DNA of 64,000 nt from Sphingobium sp. EP60837 (GCF_001658005.1 NZ_CP015986.1:2295501-2359500), one strand, 5' to 3'. Positions 11,118 to 21,016 are shown, counted from the stretch's first letter. A program made the numbers and translations. The notes: generated by a model from the letters alone, not told the origin.

Positions 11118-14100
11118 ATGTTCGACGCGCCTTTTGCCGCCTTTGCGCCGCCGGTTCGTGAGGCTGCGCCGCTGCGCCGCGCGATCACGGCCGCCTATCG
11201 CCGGGATGAGGCAGAGTGCCTTGGCCCGCTGATCGCCGCTGCTGCGGTGCCCGAGCCGCTGGCGGCGCGCATCCGTGAGACGGCCTATGCCCTGGTATCC
11301 GCATTGCGAGCGGGCAGGCGCAACAGCGGCATTGAGGTGCTGGTGCAGGAATATGCGTTGTCCAGCCAGGAGGGCGTGGCGCTGATGTGCCTGGCGGAGG
11401 CGCTGCTCCGCATTCCTGACGACAGGACCCGCGACGCGCTGATCCGCGACAAGATCGCTGGCGGGGATTGGGGCGCGCATCTGGGCGGCGGGCGGCCGAT
11501 GTTCGTCAATGCGGCGACCTGGGGACTGGTGGTGACGGGCAAGCTGGTGGGCAGCATCGACGATCGCGGGCTGGCTGCGGCGCTGACGCGGCTGGTCGCG
11601 CGGGCGGGCGAGCCGGTGATCCGCCGCGCCGTCGATCTGGCGATGCGCATGATGGGGGAGCAGTTCGTGACCGGCGAGACGATCGAAGCGGCGCTGGCGC
11701 GGGCGCGGCCGATGGAGGCGAAGGGATTTTCCTACAGCTACGACATGCTCGGCGAAGCGGCGGTGACGGCGCGCGAAGCGGCCCGCTATCATGCGGAATA
11801 TGTGCGCGCCATCCATGCGATCGGCAAGGCGTCGGCAGGGCGCGGCGTCTATGCGGGGCCGGGCATTTCGATCAAGCTGTCCGCCCTGCACCCGCGTTAC
11901 AGCCGCATGCAGGCGGATCGGGTCATGGCCGAGCTGCTGCCGCGCGTCGCTGAACTCGCGGCGTTGGCCAAAAGCTATGACATGGGGTTCAACATCGACG
12001 CGGAGGAGGCGGACCGGCTCGAACTGTCGCTCGATCTGTTCGAAAGCCTGGCGTTCGATCCCGCGCTGGCGGGGTGGAACGGGCTTGGCTTCGTGGTGCA
12101 AGGCTATGGGAAGCGCTGCCCTTTCGTGATCGACTGGATCGTCGATCTGGCGGAGCGGTCCGGGCGGCGGATCATGGTCCGGCTGGTGAAGGGCGCCTAT
12201 TGGGACGCGGAGATCAAGCGCGCGCAGGTCGATGGGCTGGCGGACTATCCGGTTTATACGCGCAAGGTTCATACGGACGTCGCCTATCTTGCCTGCGCGC
12301 GGAGGCTGCTGGCGGCGCGCGACCGGGTGTTTCCGCAATTTGCGACGCATAATGCGCAGACGCTGGCGGCCATCTATCATCTTGCCGGGCCGGACTTTGC
12401 GCTGGGGGATTGGGAGTTTCAGTGCCTGCATGGGATGGGCGAGCCGCTGTACGAACAGGTGGTGGGTGCGGAGAGGCTGGGTCGGCCGTGCCGCATCTAT
12501 GCGCCGGTAGGCACGCATGAGACGCTGCTCGCCTATCTCGTTCGGCGCTTGCTGGAGAATGGCGCGAACTCCTCCTTCGTCCATCGCATCGCCGATCCTG
12601 CCGTGCCGATTGAAGCGCTTGTCGCCGATCCGGTCGAGCAGGTGCTGGCGATGCCCGATCCGGGCGCACAGCATGAGGGGATCGCTGCGCCGGCCCGCCT
12701 GTATCGCGATCGCCTGAATTCGGCCGGTATCGATCTTAGCGATGAGAATGCGCTGGCCGAACTGACGGTGGCGCTGAGGAACAGTGCGCGAATTGCGTGG
12801 ACGGCGATCCCGGCAGGCGAAACGTCGGCGGCCCGGCCGGTGCTCAACCCCGCCGATCATCGGGATCGGGTGGGAAGCGTGGCCGAGAGTAGGGAAGAGT
12901 CTGCGCGTGCAGCCGTGGCGCGGGCGGCGACCAGCCGCTGGGGGGAGAGCCCGGTCATCGAGCGGGCTGCGATCCTGGAGCGGGCGGCGGATGCGCTGCA
13001 GGCGCGGATGCCGTTGCTGCTGGGCCTGATCATGCGCGAGGCGGGCAAGTCGCCACCCAACGCGATTGCGGAGGTGCGCGAGGCGATCGATTTCCTGCGC
13101 TATTATGCGGAGCAGGCGCGCGCTTCGTTTGGGGCGGCGCAGACGCCGCTGGGGCCAGCCGTCTGCATCAGTCCGTGGAATTTCCCGCTGGCGATCTTCA
13201 TGGGGCAGGTTGCCGCAACATTGGTTGCGGGCAATCCCGTGTTGGCGAAGCCAGCCGAGGAGACGCCGCTGATCGCCGCCGAGGCGGTGCGGATATTGCA
13301 TGACGCGGGCGTTCCGGACGACGCGCTTCAGTTGATCTGCGGTGACGGCAGGATCGGGGCGGCGCTGGTTTCAGCGCCGGAGGTTGCCGCTGTTCTGTTC
13401 ACCGGATCGACCGAGGCGGCGCGTTCGATCCAACGGCAGTTGGCGGCGCGGCTCTCCCCGGCGGGGCGGCCCATTCCGCTGATCGCGGAAACCGGCGGCC
13501 AGAATGCGATGATCGTCGATTCCTCGGCGCTGGCCGAACAGGTGGTGGCGGACGTGATCGCATCGGCGTTCGACAGCGCGGGCCAGCGCTGTTCGGCGCT
13601 GCGTATCCTGTGCCTGCAGGAGGATGTGGCTGACCGCACGCTGGACATGCTGCATGGCGCGATGGCCGAATTGCGCGTGGGGCGCACGGACAGGCTGGGG
13701 GTCGATATAGGGCCGGTCATTACCCGAGAGGCGCAGGCGAAGCTGGAGCAGCATGTGGAGCATATGCGCGCGCGCGGGCATCGGGTGGAGCAGCTTGAAC
13801 TCGGGGAGGAGGCGGCGCACGGCACATTCGTCCCGCCGACCATCATCCATATTTCACGGATTGCCGATGTGGAGCGGGAAGTGTTCGGGCCGATCCTTCA
13901 TGTCCTGCGTTTCCGGCGGGAGAGGCTGGATGAGTTGATCGATGCCATCAACGCTACCGGTTACGGCCTGACATTCGGGCTTCACACGCGGCTGGATGGG
14001 ATGGTCGCGCATGTCACCGGGCGTGTGCGCGCGGGCAATCTCTACGTCAATCGCAACATGATCGGTGCGACCGTCGGCGTGCAACCGTTCGGTGGGCGCG

Positions 14101-14723
14101 GGCTTTCGGGGACGGGGCCGAAGGCGGGTGGGCCGCTTTATATCAACCGCCTCGTCACGGTTCCGGCCGCGCCTGTGGAGCCTGCGGCGCCCGCCTATGC
14201 GCCAATCGGGGCGTTCGCCACCTGGCTGGAGGGCGAAGGGGAGGGCGAGGCGGCCGCCATGGCGCGGCGCTATGCGGACGCGTCGATGCTGGGGGCTTGC
14301 CAGATACTCGACGGGCCGGTGGGCGAGAGCAACAGCTATGCGCTGCATTCCCGAGGATGGCTGCTGATGCGGCCTGCGACGCGCGCCGGGTTGCTGGAGC
14401 AGATAGCGGCGGTGCTGGCGAGCGGGAATGATGGCGTGATCGAGGGAATGGCGCTGCCTGAGCGTCTGCCGCCTGAACTTGCCGCGCGCTTTTCCGGACC
14501 GAGTGACAGGGCGGTGGCGGCGGCGTTGGTCGAGGGTGGACCCGAGCGGATTGTTGAAGTCGCGCGGGAGGTTGCGGCTCGCGATGGAGCGATCGTCCCG
14601 GTCCATGCGGCGAGGGGAAAGCCCGACCTCCCCTATGCCATCGACTGGTTGCTGGAAGAGGTTTCGACGTCGATCAACACGACCGCTGCGGGCGGGAATG
14701 CGAGCCTGATGATGCTGGATTAA
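11118..14723 (+). CDS. putA: Bifunctional proline dehydrogenase / L-glutamate-gamma-semialdehyde dehydrogenase
   Basis: 1201 residues. It oxidises proline to glutamate in two steps: an FAD-linked proline dehydrogenase barrel (roughly residues 100-450) and an NAD-linked aldehyde dehydrogenase (roughly 510-980). In the second domain Glu791 (IAETGGQNA) and nucleophile Cys825 (SAGQRCSALR) are visible. A C-terminal region of about 200 residues follows. The N-terminal ribbon-helix-helix DNA-binding domain of E. coli PutA is missing, so this is a non-repressor PutA. ATG 11118 or TTG 11112 are both possible starts. The stop overlaps the stop of a convergent small ORF by four bases. Confidence 0.96.
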   Translation: MFDAPFAAFAPPVREAAPLRRAITAAYRRDEAECLGPLIAAAAVPEPLAARIRETAYALVSALRAGRRNSGIEVLVQEYALSSQEGVALMCLAEALLRIPDDRTRDALIRDKIAGGDWGAHLGGGRPMFVNAATWGLVVTGKLVGSIDDRGLAAALTRLVARAGEPVIRRAVDLAMRMMGEQFVTGETIEAALARARPMEAKGFSYSYDMLGEAAVTAREAARYHAEYVRAIHAIGKASAGRGVYAGPGISIKLSALHPRYSRMQADRVMAELLPRVAELAALAKSYDMGFNIDAEEADRLELSLDLFESLAFDPALAGWNGLGFVVQGYGKRCPFVIDWIVDLAERSGRRIMVRLVKGAYWDAEIKRAQVDGLADYPVYTRKVHTDVAYLACARRLLAARDRVFPQFATHNAQTLAAIYHLAGPDFALGDWEFQCLHGMGEPLYEQVVGAERLGRPCRIYAPVGTHETLLAYLVRRLLENGANSSFVHRIADPAVPIEALVADPVEQVLAMPDPGAQHEGIAAPARLYRDRLNSAGIDLSDENALAELTVALRNSARIAWTAIPAGETSAARPVLNPADHRDRVGSVAESREESARAAVARAATSRWGESPVIERAAILERAADALQARMPLLLGLIMREAGKSPPNAIAEVREAIDFLRYYAEQARASFGAAQTPLGPAVCISPWNFPLAIFMGQVAATLVAGNPVLAKPAEETPLIAAEAVRILHDAGVPDDALQLICGDGRIGAALVSAPEVAAVLFTGSTEAARSIQRQLAARLSPAGRPIPLIAETGGQNAMIVDSSALAEQVVADVIASAFDSAGQRCSALRILCLQEDVADRTLDMLHGAMAELRVGRTDRLGVDIGPVITREAQAKLEQHVEHMRARGHRVEQLELGEEAAHGTFVPPTIIHISRIADVEREVFGPILHVLRFRRERLDELIDAINATGYGLTFGLHTRLDGMVAHVTGRVRAGNLYVNRNMIGATVGVQPFGGRGLSGTGPKAGGPLYINRLVTVPAAPVEPAAPAYAPIGAFATWLEGEGEGEAAAMARRYADASMLGACQILDGPVGESNSYALHSRGWLLMRPATRAGLLEQIAAVLASGNDGVIEGMALPERLPPELAARFSGPSDRAVAAALVEGGPERIVEVAREVAARDGAIVPVHAARGKPDLPYAIDWLLEEVSTSINTTAAGGNASLMMLD

Positions 14724-14881
14724 TCCGGCTTATCGCTCCGCTCATCCGTGGAATGATGGTGGGCGTGCGAGCCGCAGCCGCAGGTCTTTCGCTTCGGATG
14801 CCCGGCGAGCGCCTTGGCTCTCCTTCGCTCATGGCGATTGGGCGCGGTCGATTGACGATCAAGGTCGGCGAAGGAGTCCAT
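14720..14881 (-). CDS. Small His/Cys-containing hypothetical protein
   Basis: 53 residues starting MDSFADLDRQ. It has a basic middle (RHERRRAKALAGHPKRK) and a metal-ligand-like C-terminus with two Cys and four His (CGCGSHAHHH). GGAAAG lies 6 bases upstream of the ATG. The gene is convergent with putA and the stop codons overlap. A metal-binding role is only inferred from composition. It could be a chance ORF, but the composition and the ribosome site favour a real gene. Confidence 0.45.
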   Translation of the reverse strand: MDSFADLDRQSTAPNRHERRRAKALAGHPKRKTCGCGSHAHHHSTDERSDKPD

Positions 14882-15029
14882 TGTCGCTTTCCAGCTTGGC
14901 CTTATCGCCAAATGCCCGTCTATGCGGGGAGTTCCGCGCAGGGTCTCGCTCCGGGCAAGTGCGGCGCGATGGAACTTCTCGACACGCCAGGTGCTGCGGC
15001 ACTGTGAATTGGCTGTTGAAGGATCGCAG

Positions 15030-15953
15030 ATGATAGCGCCACTCGATTGCCTTATCATCGGCGCTGGTCCGGCAGGGCTTACGGCGGCGATTTATCTCGC
15101 GCGTTTTCACCTGAAGATCGCAATCGTCGATGCGGGGCACAGTCGGGCCGCCATGATCCCATGCACGCGCAATCATGCGGGCTATCCGGGCGGCATTTCC
15201 GGAAAGGAGCTTCTCCAACGCATGCGGGACCAGGCCGCGGAATTTGGCGGCATCGTGACCCATGGCCTGGTCGAGAAATTGGAGAAGGATGGCGACCTCT
15301 TCATCGCCCACATAGGGGAGGAGCGCTGGAGCGCGCGGATCATCCTGCTGGCGACGGGCGTGGTGAACAATCGCCCGCCGATCGCGCCGGAAATCCACGA
15401 TGCCGCTCTTGCTCGCGGACTGCTGCGTTATTGTCCGATCTGTGACGGCTATGAGGTGACGGACCGCCGCGTCGCCGTGATCGGCACGCAGGCGCATGGA
15501 TCGAATGAAGCCCTGTTTCTGCGGATGTTCACTGCGGATGTCACGCTGATCGCGCCGGACGGCGACCATGCGCTTGTGGAGGCAGAGCGGGAGAAGCTGG
15601 AGGAAGCCGGTGTGAAAATGCTGGATGGCCCCTGCGAGCCGCTTCGCATAAATGGTGACGAAATCCTTGTGCCTACCCCGCAAGGGCTGATCGGATATAA
15701 CGCAGTCTATCCTGCTCTGGGATCGGTCATCCGGTCAGAACTGGCGATGATGCTGGGCGCGGAGGGGACGGAAGACGGCTGCCTGATCGTGGACAATCAT
15801 CAGCGCACGACCGTCGCCGGGCTCTATGCCGCGGGAGATGTGGCGAAGGGACTGGATCAAATCAGCCACGCCATGGGGGAGGGCGGGGTCGCCGCTACGA
15901 CGATAAGAAATGATATTGCAGAGACATGCCTGTTGCTGCGCCGGGTCAAATGA
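15030..15953 (+). CDS. Thioredoxin-reductase-like NAD(P)/FAD flavoprotein
   Basis: 307 residues of the TrxB fold: FAD-binding GAGPAGLTAAIYLAR at residue 10, redox pair Cys135-Pro-Ile-Cys138 in YCPICDGYE, NAD(P) region VAVIGTQAHG, and a C-terminal FAD contact GLYAAGDVAKGLDQISHA. The CPIC motif differs from the CATC of classical TrxB, and the length fits the group of TrxB-like oxidoreductases of unknown partner. The start at 15030 has AAGGAT upstream. The last 8 bases overlap the 3' end of the convergent RTX gene. Confidence 0.9.
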   Translation: MIAPLDCLIIGAGPAGLTAAIYLARFHLKIAIVDAGHSRAAMIPCTRNHAGYPGGISGKELLQRMRDQAAEFGGIVTHGLVEKLEKDGDLFIAHIGEERWSARIILLATGVVNNRPPIAPEIHDAALARGLLRYCPICDGYEVTDRRVAVIGTQAHGSNEALFLRMFTADVTLIAPDGDHALVEAEREKLEEAGVKMLDGPCEPLRINGDEILVPTPQGLIGYNAVYPALGSVIRSELAMMLGAEGTEDGCLIVDNHQRTTVAGLYAAGDVAKGLDQISHAMGEGGVAATTIRNDIAETCLLLRRVK

Positions 15954-18900
15954 AGCTGGTGGAATCCACGCCTGCAAGACTGTTCACGCCCACCAGCAAA
16001 ATGCTCTGTTCGAACGCGCCGTCGCCATTGGCGTCATAGAAAACCCAGCCGTCGGTAGTTCCGGCGACGAAGGTCACATGATTGACGCCTGCCGTGGCGT
16101 TTGCGGCCGACAGCGCGTCGGCAAAGACATTGGTGGCGATCGCGCGCTCGGCATAATCGATCGCCGGTAGGGAGCCGTTCAGGAAGTCGAAATCGATCCT
16201 GTCACCTTCGACGGCTTTGAAATCGGTGATCCGGTCATAGCTTGCCGTGTTGAGCGTCGTGTCGCCGCGTTCGAATATGAAGGCGTCGGCTTCGGTGCCG
16301 CCGGTCAGCGTATCCTTGCCCACGCCGCCCTTCAAAATGTCGTTCCCCGCCTTGCCGCTCAGCGTGTCAGCGCCAGCTCCGCCGTCGAGCAGATCGTTGC
16401 CCGCTCCGCCATCGAGATTGTCGAGGCCGTCTTCGCCATAGAGGAAATCATCGCCTCCATTGCCGGCCAATGTGTCGTTGCCCAGGCCGCCGCGGAGCAG
16501 GTTGTTCGCGCCATTGCCGGTGATGGTGTTGGCAAGGTCATTGCCATAACCGTCGCTGGCGGCGCTGCCCGTCAGGTTGAGTTTTTCGACCTCGCTCGTC
16601 AGCCGGTAGGTGACCGAGGCGTTGACCTGGTCCGTCCCTTCGCCAGCCAGTTCGATCACCTGGTCGTCATTGCCGGCAATGCCATCGTCCGACCAGCTGT
16701 CGACGACATAGATGTCGTTTCCAGCGCCGCCCGTCATGACATCGACACCGGCTCCGCCGTCGAGCAGGTCCTCGCCCTGTCCACCGATCAGCGTGTCCGC
16801 GCCGTCGCCGCCATAGAGAGAGTCATTGTCGTCGCCGCCGTCCAGCCGGTCCGCGCCGCCCATCCCCTGTAGCGTATCTGCGCCCAGGCCGCCCTCCAGG
16901 GTGTTGGCCGCATCGTTGCCGGTGATGCTGTTGGCGAGATCATTGCCGATGCCGTTGATGGATGCCGACCCGGTCAGCGTCAGCTTTTCCACCTGAGCCG
17001 CGAGGCGGTAGCTGACCGAGGCATAGACGAGATCGAGCCCGCCGCCTGCCGCTTCGATGACCTGATCGTCATTGCCGTCGAAACCGTCGTCGGAATAGGT
17101 ATCGACATAGAAGCTGTCATTGCCGAGGCCGCCGTCCATATAGTCGGCACCGCCACCACCGTCGATGACGTCATTCCCCGCAAGGCCATATATGATGTCG
17201 TTGAGCGCCGTGGTCTGATAGCCGAGCACGCTCGTCGTGGGATTGATGACGTTATTGCCCGATGATCCGGTGATCGTCTTGCCTGCTTCGTTGATGTCGG
17301 TGACGGTGATCGACAGAAGCTGCTCGTCTATATCGGTGCCGTCGCTTGCCGCCACCACCAGCTGATAGACGCCGTCGCGATCGGCATCGAGGCGATTTTC
17401 GAAGTCCGGGGCGTTGGTGAAGCTGAGCGCGCCGGTCAGGGGATTGATCGTGAACAATGCCGCATCCGCCCCGCCGGTGATCGCGAAGTTAGGCGCGGAG
17501 CCATCCGCGTCGGACGCCGCCACGATGGTGACCGCGCTCTGGTTTTCCGCGATGCTGATGCTGGCAGATGCGCCGCCGCCGTTGGACGTGATGACCGGCG
17601 CGTTGTCATTGGCGTTGGTGATGCTGATCGCCAGCGCCTGCGTGACGGCGTTCGTTCCGTCGCTCGCCTGGACCGTCACATTATAGGTCCGGTCGGCGTT
17701 GCTGTCGCTGGGGGCTTCATAATCGGGCGGCGTGACGAAGGACAGCGCCCCTGTTGCGGCGTCGATCGTGAAGCGGGCCGCGTCAGCGCCGCCAGCAATG
17801 CTGTAGGTCAGCGCCCCGCCATCTGCGTCCGTCGCGGTGACGAGCGCGGCGGCGAGGCTGTTTTCGGTGATGCTTATCGCCGCTGCCGCTGCTCCGCCGA
17901 AGGATGTCAATATGGGGGCGTTGTCGTTGACGTTGGCGATGGTTACGGACAGCGTTTGCCGGTCGTTATTGGCGCCGTCGCTGGCCTGTACGATGACGTC
18001 ATAGACATTGTTGTGATCCGCGTCGCCGGGTGCTTCGAAGTCGGGAGCGGCCCCGAAGGTCAACTGGCCCGTGGCGGGATCGATGGTGAAGAGAGCGGCG
18101 TCTGCGCCGCCGACGATAGCATAGGTGATGGAGGGGCCGTCCGCGTCGGTTGCGGCGACGGTGGTTACTGCCGCCGTATTTTCATCGACCGTAAGGGCCG
18201 CGGTTGGGCCGCCGCCATTTGATCCGATCACCGGGGCGAAGCCATCCGCTACGTCACGCACGGTCACGGAGATCGCCTGTTGATCGACGCCGCCATTGCC
18301 GTCGCTTGCTGTCACGATCAGGTCGTAGATATTGTCGGCATTGGCGTCGAGCGGGCTTTCGAAATTGGGCGCGGCGATGAAGCGCAAGGCTCCGGTCGCG
18401 GCGTGGATCTGAAACAAGGCTGCGTCATCGCCGCCCGCGATGGAGAAGCTGATCGTCTGGCCCGCGTCGGGATCTGTCGCTGCGACGGTGGTCACGGATG
18501 CGCTGTTTTCGTCGATCGTGATGGCTGCGGTCGCATTCCCGCCATTCGATATGATGGTGGGGGCATAGTTCAATCCGCCCGAGGGCACCGTCATGTCGGC
18601 GAATTGAAAGAATTCCACATTGCGGATGGTCTTCACGCCTTCGGGCGATCCCGACCGCTGGTCGGTGGCGATATAGCTGCCATCGGCTTGCAGGGCGACC
18701 AGATAGTCGGCGCGATTGCCGGTGAAGACCAGCGTGTCGATGTCCGCGCTGCCATCGATGAGGTCATTGCCTGCACCAGCGAGAATCCGGTCGTTGCCCG
18801 CACCGCCGTGCATATAGTCGTTGCCGGTTCCGCCATCGAGCAGGTCGTCCTCCGTCCCGCCGTAAAGCTCGTCATCGCCAGCGCCGCCGTAAAGCATATC

Positions 18901-19683
18901 ATTGCCAGCATCGCCGCTCAGATTATCGTTGCTGCTGGTGTTGGCATCGTCGCCATAGAGAATGTCATCGCCCGCGCCGCCCGACATGCTGTCGCCGCCA
19001 GCCTGGCCATAGAGTATGTCATTTTCAGTGCCGCCCGACATCTTGTCGCTGCCGCGGCCGCCATAGAGAATGTCGTTCCCCGCGCCGCCGTCGATGGTGT
19101 CGTCGCCGGAGATATTATTGAAGCCCAGATCATCGCCATAGAGCAGATCGTTGCCAAGCCCTCCGGATATGGTGTCGCTGCCGCGCCAGCCGAAGATGAT
19201 GTCGTCGCCTGCGTCGCCCTGAAGATTGTCCTTGCCTGCGCCGCCTATGATGACGTCATTGCCTTGCCCGGCCTGGACCAGAACATCCTTCGCATAGTCG
19301 ATGCCGCCTACGCCGTGGGCGGTGAGATCGATCACATCGTCGCCATCGGCCAGCCAGAATTGCTCGATATTGTCGAACCCTCCGAACCCGCCGGAGATCA
19401 CGCCATTATTGTAGAAAATGGCGTCGGACAGATTGGAGCCGTAGATGACGTCGGTGCCGGTTCCGCCAAGATATAGATCGGTCGAAATCTGGATGTTGGA
19501 AGCGATCAGACGGTAAGGAGCGCCGCTGCCGGTCAGGATGACGGTGTCCCAGCTGAGCTGGGCAAGCACTGCGTCGGGACGCACATAATCGAGGTTCACT
19601 AACCGGGTGAAAGCGAAGAACTGATCTTTCTCTGATGTGCCGGTGACGGTCGAACTTCCGGTGATATTGAAAAAGTTCGCCAT
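15946..19683 (-). CDS. Large RTX / cadherin-like repeat secreted protein
   Basis: 1245 residues. The N-terminal RTX block (about 80-320) has many GGxGxDxLYG nonapeptides. Four cadherin-like repeats of about 108 residues (about 372-800) follow, each with the pattern ENxxxVTxVAATDxD, DAALFxIxxxTGxLxF and NDNAP linkers. A second RTX block (about 800-1130) contains a duplicated segment (NDDQVIE, VEKL.LTGSA, GNDLANxITGN). The last 115 residues (RITDFKAVEGDRIDFDF) resemble serralysin-type secretion C-termini. Expected to leave the cell by a type I secretion system and fold with calcium; no transporter genes are nearby. Probably an adhesin or matrix protein rather than an enzyme, as no catalytic domain is seen. 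Confidence 0.9.
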   Translation of the reverse strand: MANFFNITGSSTVTGTSEKDQFFAFTRLVNLDYVRPDAVLAQLSWDTVILTGSGAPYRLIASNIQISTDLYLGGTGTDVIYGSNLSDAIFYNNGVISGGFGGFDNIEQFWLADGDDVIDLTAHGVGGIDYAKDVLVQAGQGNDVIIGGAGKDNLQGDAGDDIIFGWRGSDTISGGLGNDLLYGDDLGFNNISGDDTIDGGAGNDILYGGRGSDKMSGGTENDILYGQAGGDSMSGGAGDDILYGDDANTSSNDNLSGDAGNDMLYGGAGDDELYGGTEDDLLDGGTGNDYMHGGAGNDRILAGAGNDLIDGSADIDTLVFTGNRADYLVALQADGSYIATDQRSGSPEGVKTIRNVEFFQFADMTVPSGGLNYAPTIISNGGNATAAITIDENSASVTTVAATDPDAGQTISFSIAGGDDAALFQIHAATGALRFIAAPNFESPLDANADNIYDLIVTASDGNGGVDQQAISVTVRDVADGFAPVIGSNGGGPTAALTVDENTAAVTTVAATDADGPSITYAIVGGADAALFTIDPATGQLTFGAAPDFEAPGDADHNNVYDVIVQASDGANNDRQTLSVTIANVNDNAPILTSFGGAAAAAISITENSLAAALVTATDADGGALTYSIAGGADAARFTIDAATGALSFVTPPDYEAPSDSNADRTYNVTVQASDGTNAVTQALAISITNANDNAPVITSNGGGASASISIAENQSAVTIVAASDADGSAPNFAITGGADAALFTINPLTGALSFTNAPDFENRLDADRDGVYQLVVAASDGTDIDEQLLSITVTDINEAGKTITGSSGNNVINPTTSVLGYQTTALNDIIYGLAGNDVIDGGGGADYMDGGLGNDSFYVDTYSDDGFDGNDDQVIEAAGGGLDLVYASVSYRLAAQVEKLTLTGSASINGIGNDLANSITGNDAANTLEGGLGADTLQGMGGADRLDGGDDNDSLYGGDGADTLIGGQGEDLLDGGAGVDVMTGGAGNDIYVVDSWSDDGIAGNDDQVIELAGEGTDQVNASVTYRLTSEVEKLNLTGSAASDGYGNDLANTITGNGANNLLRGGLGNDTLAGNGGDDFLYGEDGLDNLDGGAGNDLLDGGAGADTLSGKAGNDILKGGVGKDTLTGGTEADAFIFERGDTTLNTASYDRITDFKAVEGDRIDFDFLNGSLPAIDYAERAIATNVFADALSAANATAGVNHVTFVAGTTDGWVFYDANGDGAFEQSILLVGVNSLAGVDSTSFI

Positions 19684-19962
19684 TCATCCCCCTCCGCCTC
19701 AGAAAACTGCCTTGCCATACAGGAGCCCTCCGCCTGTATTTGTCCCCGCACGAACCAAGAGCGTCGCGCGATTTTGTTATACGGACGCACTCAAGCGTCG
19801 AGTGGGCATTTGGATGAGGCTATCTAAGAAGGATTAGATGAGTGTCCGGGAGGAGGGCGTCTACACGCCGGGGAGCCGGATCACGCGCTGTTGTAGCTTT
19901 AGTCTTCCATGCGTCTTTGTGATTATTACCCGCACAAGCGCGCGCGCCTACGCCGCGGTTTT

Positions 19963-20658
19963 TCAGCGGCGCCTGTAGCGGAAATACCAGACTTCGTGGC
20001 CGATACGGCGGGCCTTGGATTCGTAGCGGGTTTCCGGCCAGCCGCCGGGGCGGTTGAGGAAATCCTTGGGATCGCTGGCCAGCCAGTCGAAGTCGGGGTG
20101 GCCGTTCATCACCATCAGCGCCCAGCGCAGATAGACCGGATGGTCCGTGCCGAAGCGGAACTCGCCGCCGGGCTTCAGCTTGCGGGCGATCATCGCGACG
20201 GGGCCGGGGTTCATCATGCGGCGCTTGGCGTGGCGCGCCTTTGGCCATGGGTCGGGATGAAGGAGATAGACGAAGCTCAGTGCGCCATCGGGGAGGCGCG
20301 AAAGGACCTGCAGCGCGTCGCCCATGTGCAGGCGAATATTGCCGAGGCCCTGGTCGCGGATATGGCCGAGCGCCGTGACGACGCCGTTGAGGAACGGCTC
20401 GGCGCCGATGAAGCCATGGTCGGGCAGCAGGTCGGCGCGATAGGCGAGATGCTCGCCGCCGCCGAAGCCGATTTCGAAATGGAGCGGGCGATCATAGCCG
20501 AAGAGGTTGGCAGCGGTAATTTCGCCTTCTTCCGGCACGGAAATGGCAGGGAGCAGCGTATCGACGAGTTGCTGCTGGCCCGCGCGGAGCTTGTGGCCCG
20601 ACTGGCGGCCGTAGAGGCGGTTGAGCGTGGTGGGGTCGCCGGATTTATGCGCGGTCAT
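19963..20658 (-). CDS. trmB: tRNA (guanine-N7-)-methyltransferase
   Basis: 231 residues. SAM-dependent enzyme making m7G46 in tRNA. Visible motifs are the SAM-binding EIGFGGGEHL, GAEPFLNGVV, and the catalytic-region HPDPWPKARHAKRR, followed by FGTDHPVYLRWAL. The start at 20658 (MTAHKSGDPTTLNRLYGR) fits the family; an in-frame ATG 36 bases upstream is less likely. Housekeeping gene. Confidence 0.95.
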   Translation of the reverse strand: MTAHKSGDPTTLNRLYGRQSGHKLRAGQQQLVDTLLPAISVPEEGEITAANLFGYDRPLHFEIGFGGGEHLAYRADLLPDHGFIGAEPFLNGVVTALGHIRDQGLGNIRLHMGDALQVLSRLPDGALSFVYLLHPDPWPKARHAKRRMMNPGPVAMIARKLKPGGEFRFGTDHPVYLRWALMVMNGHPDFDWLASDPKDFLNRPGGWPETRYESKARRIGHEVWYFRYRRR

Positions 20659-20718
20659 GGCGGCGCGCTTAGCGGGGCCGGGCGACGGGAGCAAGCATTA
20701 GGCCGCGTTGTTGTGCAA

Positions 20719-20766
20719 GCGTGCCTCCCGCCCCCAAGGTGAGGAGATGCGGGACGGGAGGCACGC
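20719..20766 (-). terminator. 12-bp stem downstream of the small secreted-protein gene
   Basis: GCGTGCCTCCCG (20719-20730) pairs perfectly with CGGGAGGCACGC (20755-20766). It lies 71 bases past the stop of the gene at 20837-21016. The U-tract is poor, so this may be a stabilising or Rho-assisted 3' end. Confidence 0.5.
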
Positions 20767-20836
20767 AGGGCCACGGCCGGGGCTGCTCGGCCGGGCGATG
20801 GCATGCGGTGCGACCGGATGACTCCGTTCCGTCAGT

Positions 20837-21016
20837 TCAATGGCATTTGACGAAACGGCCTTTGGCGTCTTTGCACGGCCCCTTCTTGGCGAGCGGCTTA
20901 GGCGGGCATTTGATGAATTTGCCCTTTGCGTCCTTGCAGGGCGCGGCCAGCGCGGGAGCGGCGCTGCCGGCGAGAAGGGCGATGCAGGCAAGAGCGGATG
21001 TCAGAGATCTGGTCAT
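20837..21016 (-). CDS. Small secreted protein with duplicated CKDAKGKF-type motif
   Basis: 59 residues. A signal peptide (MTRSLTSALACIALLAGSAA, cleavage near ALA-AP) is followed by a 33-residue mature peptide. This contains two copies of PCKDAKG(K/R)F(I/V)KC joined by a proline/lysine linker. Four cysteines could pair or bind metal. The start has AAGGAGA at a good distance. Similar short lysine/cysteine repeat proteins are known in sphingomonads as conserved hypotheticals; function unknown. It stands alone between trmB and metK. Confidence 0.75.
   Translation of the reverse strand: MTRSLTSALACIALLAGSAAPALAAPCKDAKGKFIKCPPKPLAKKGPCKDAKGRFVKCH

Noticed and set aside
11082-13301. 739-codon open frame opposite putA
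   Set aside because: Arg/His-rich shadow typical of high-GC coding DNA; putA motifs are intact on the other strand.
16300-19200. Regular short repeats that could suggest a CRISPR array or satellite
   Set aside because: The repeats are degenerate nonapeptide codons within one long reading frame, not identical repeats with unique spacers.
18280-19476. 398-codon open frame opposite the RTX gene
   Set aside because: Its regularity comes from the RTX repeats on the other strand.
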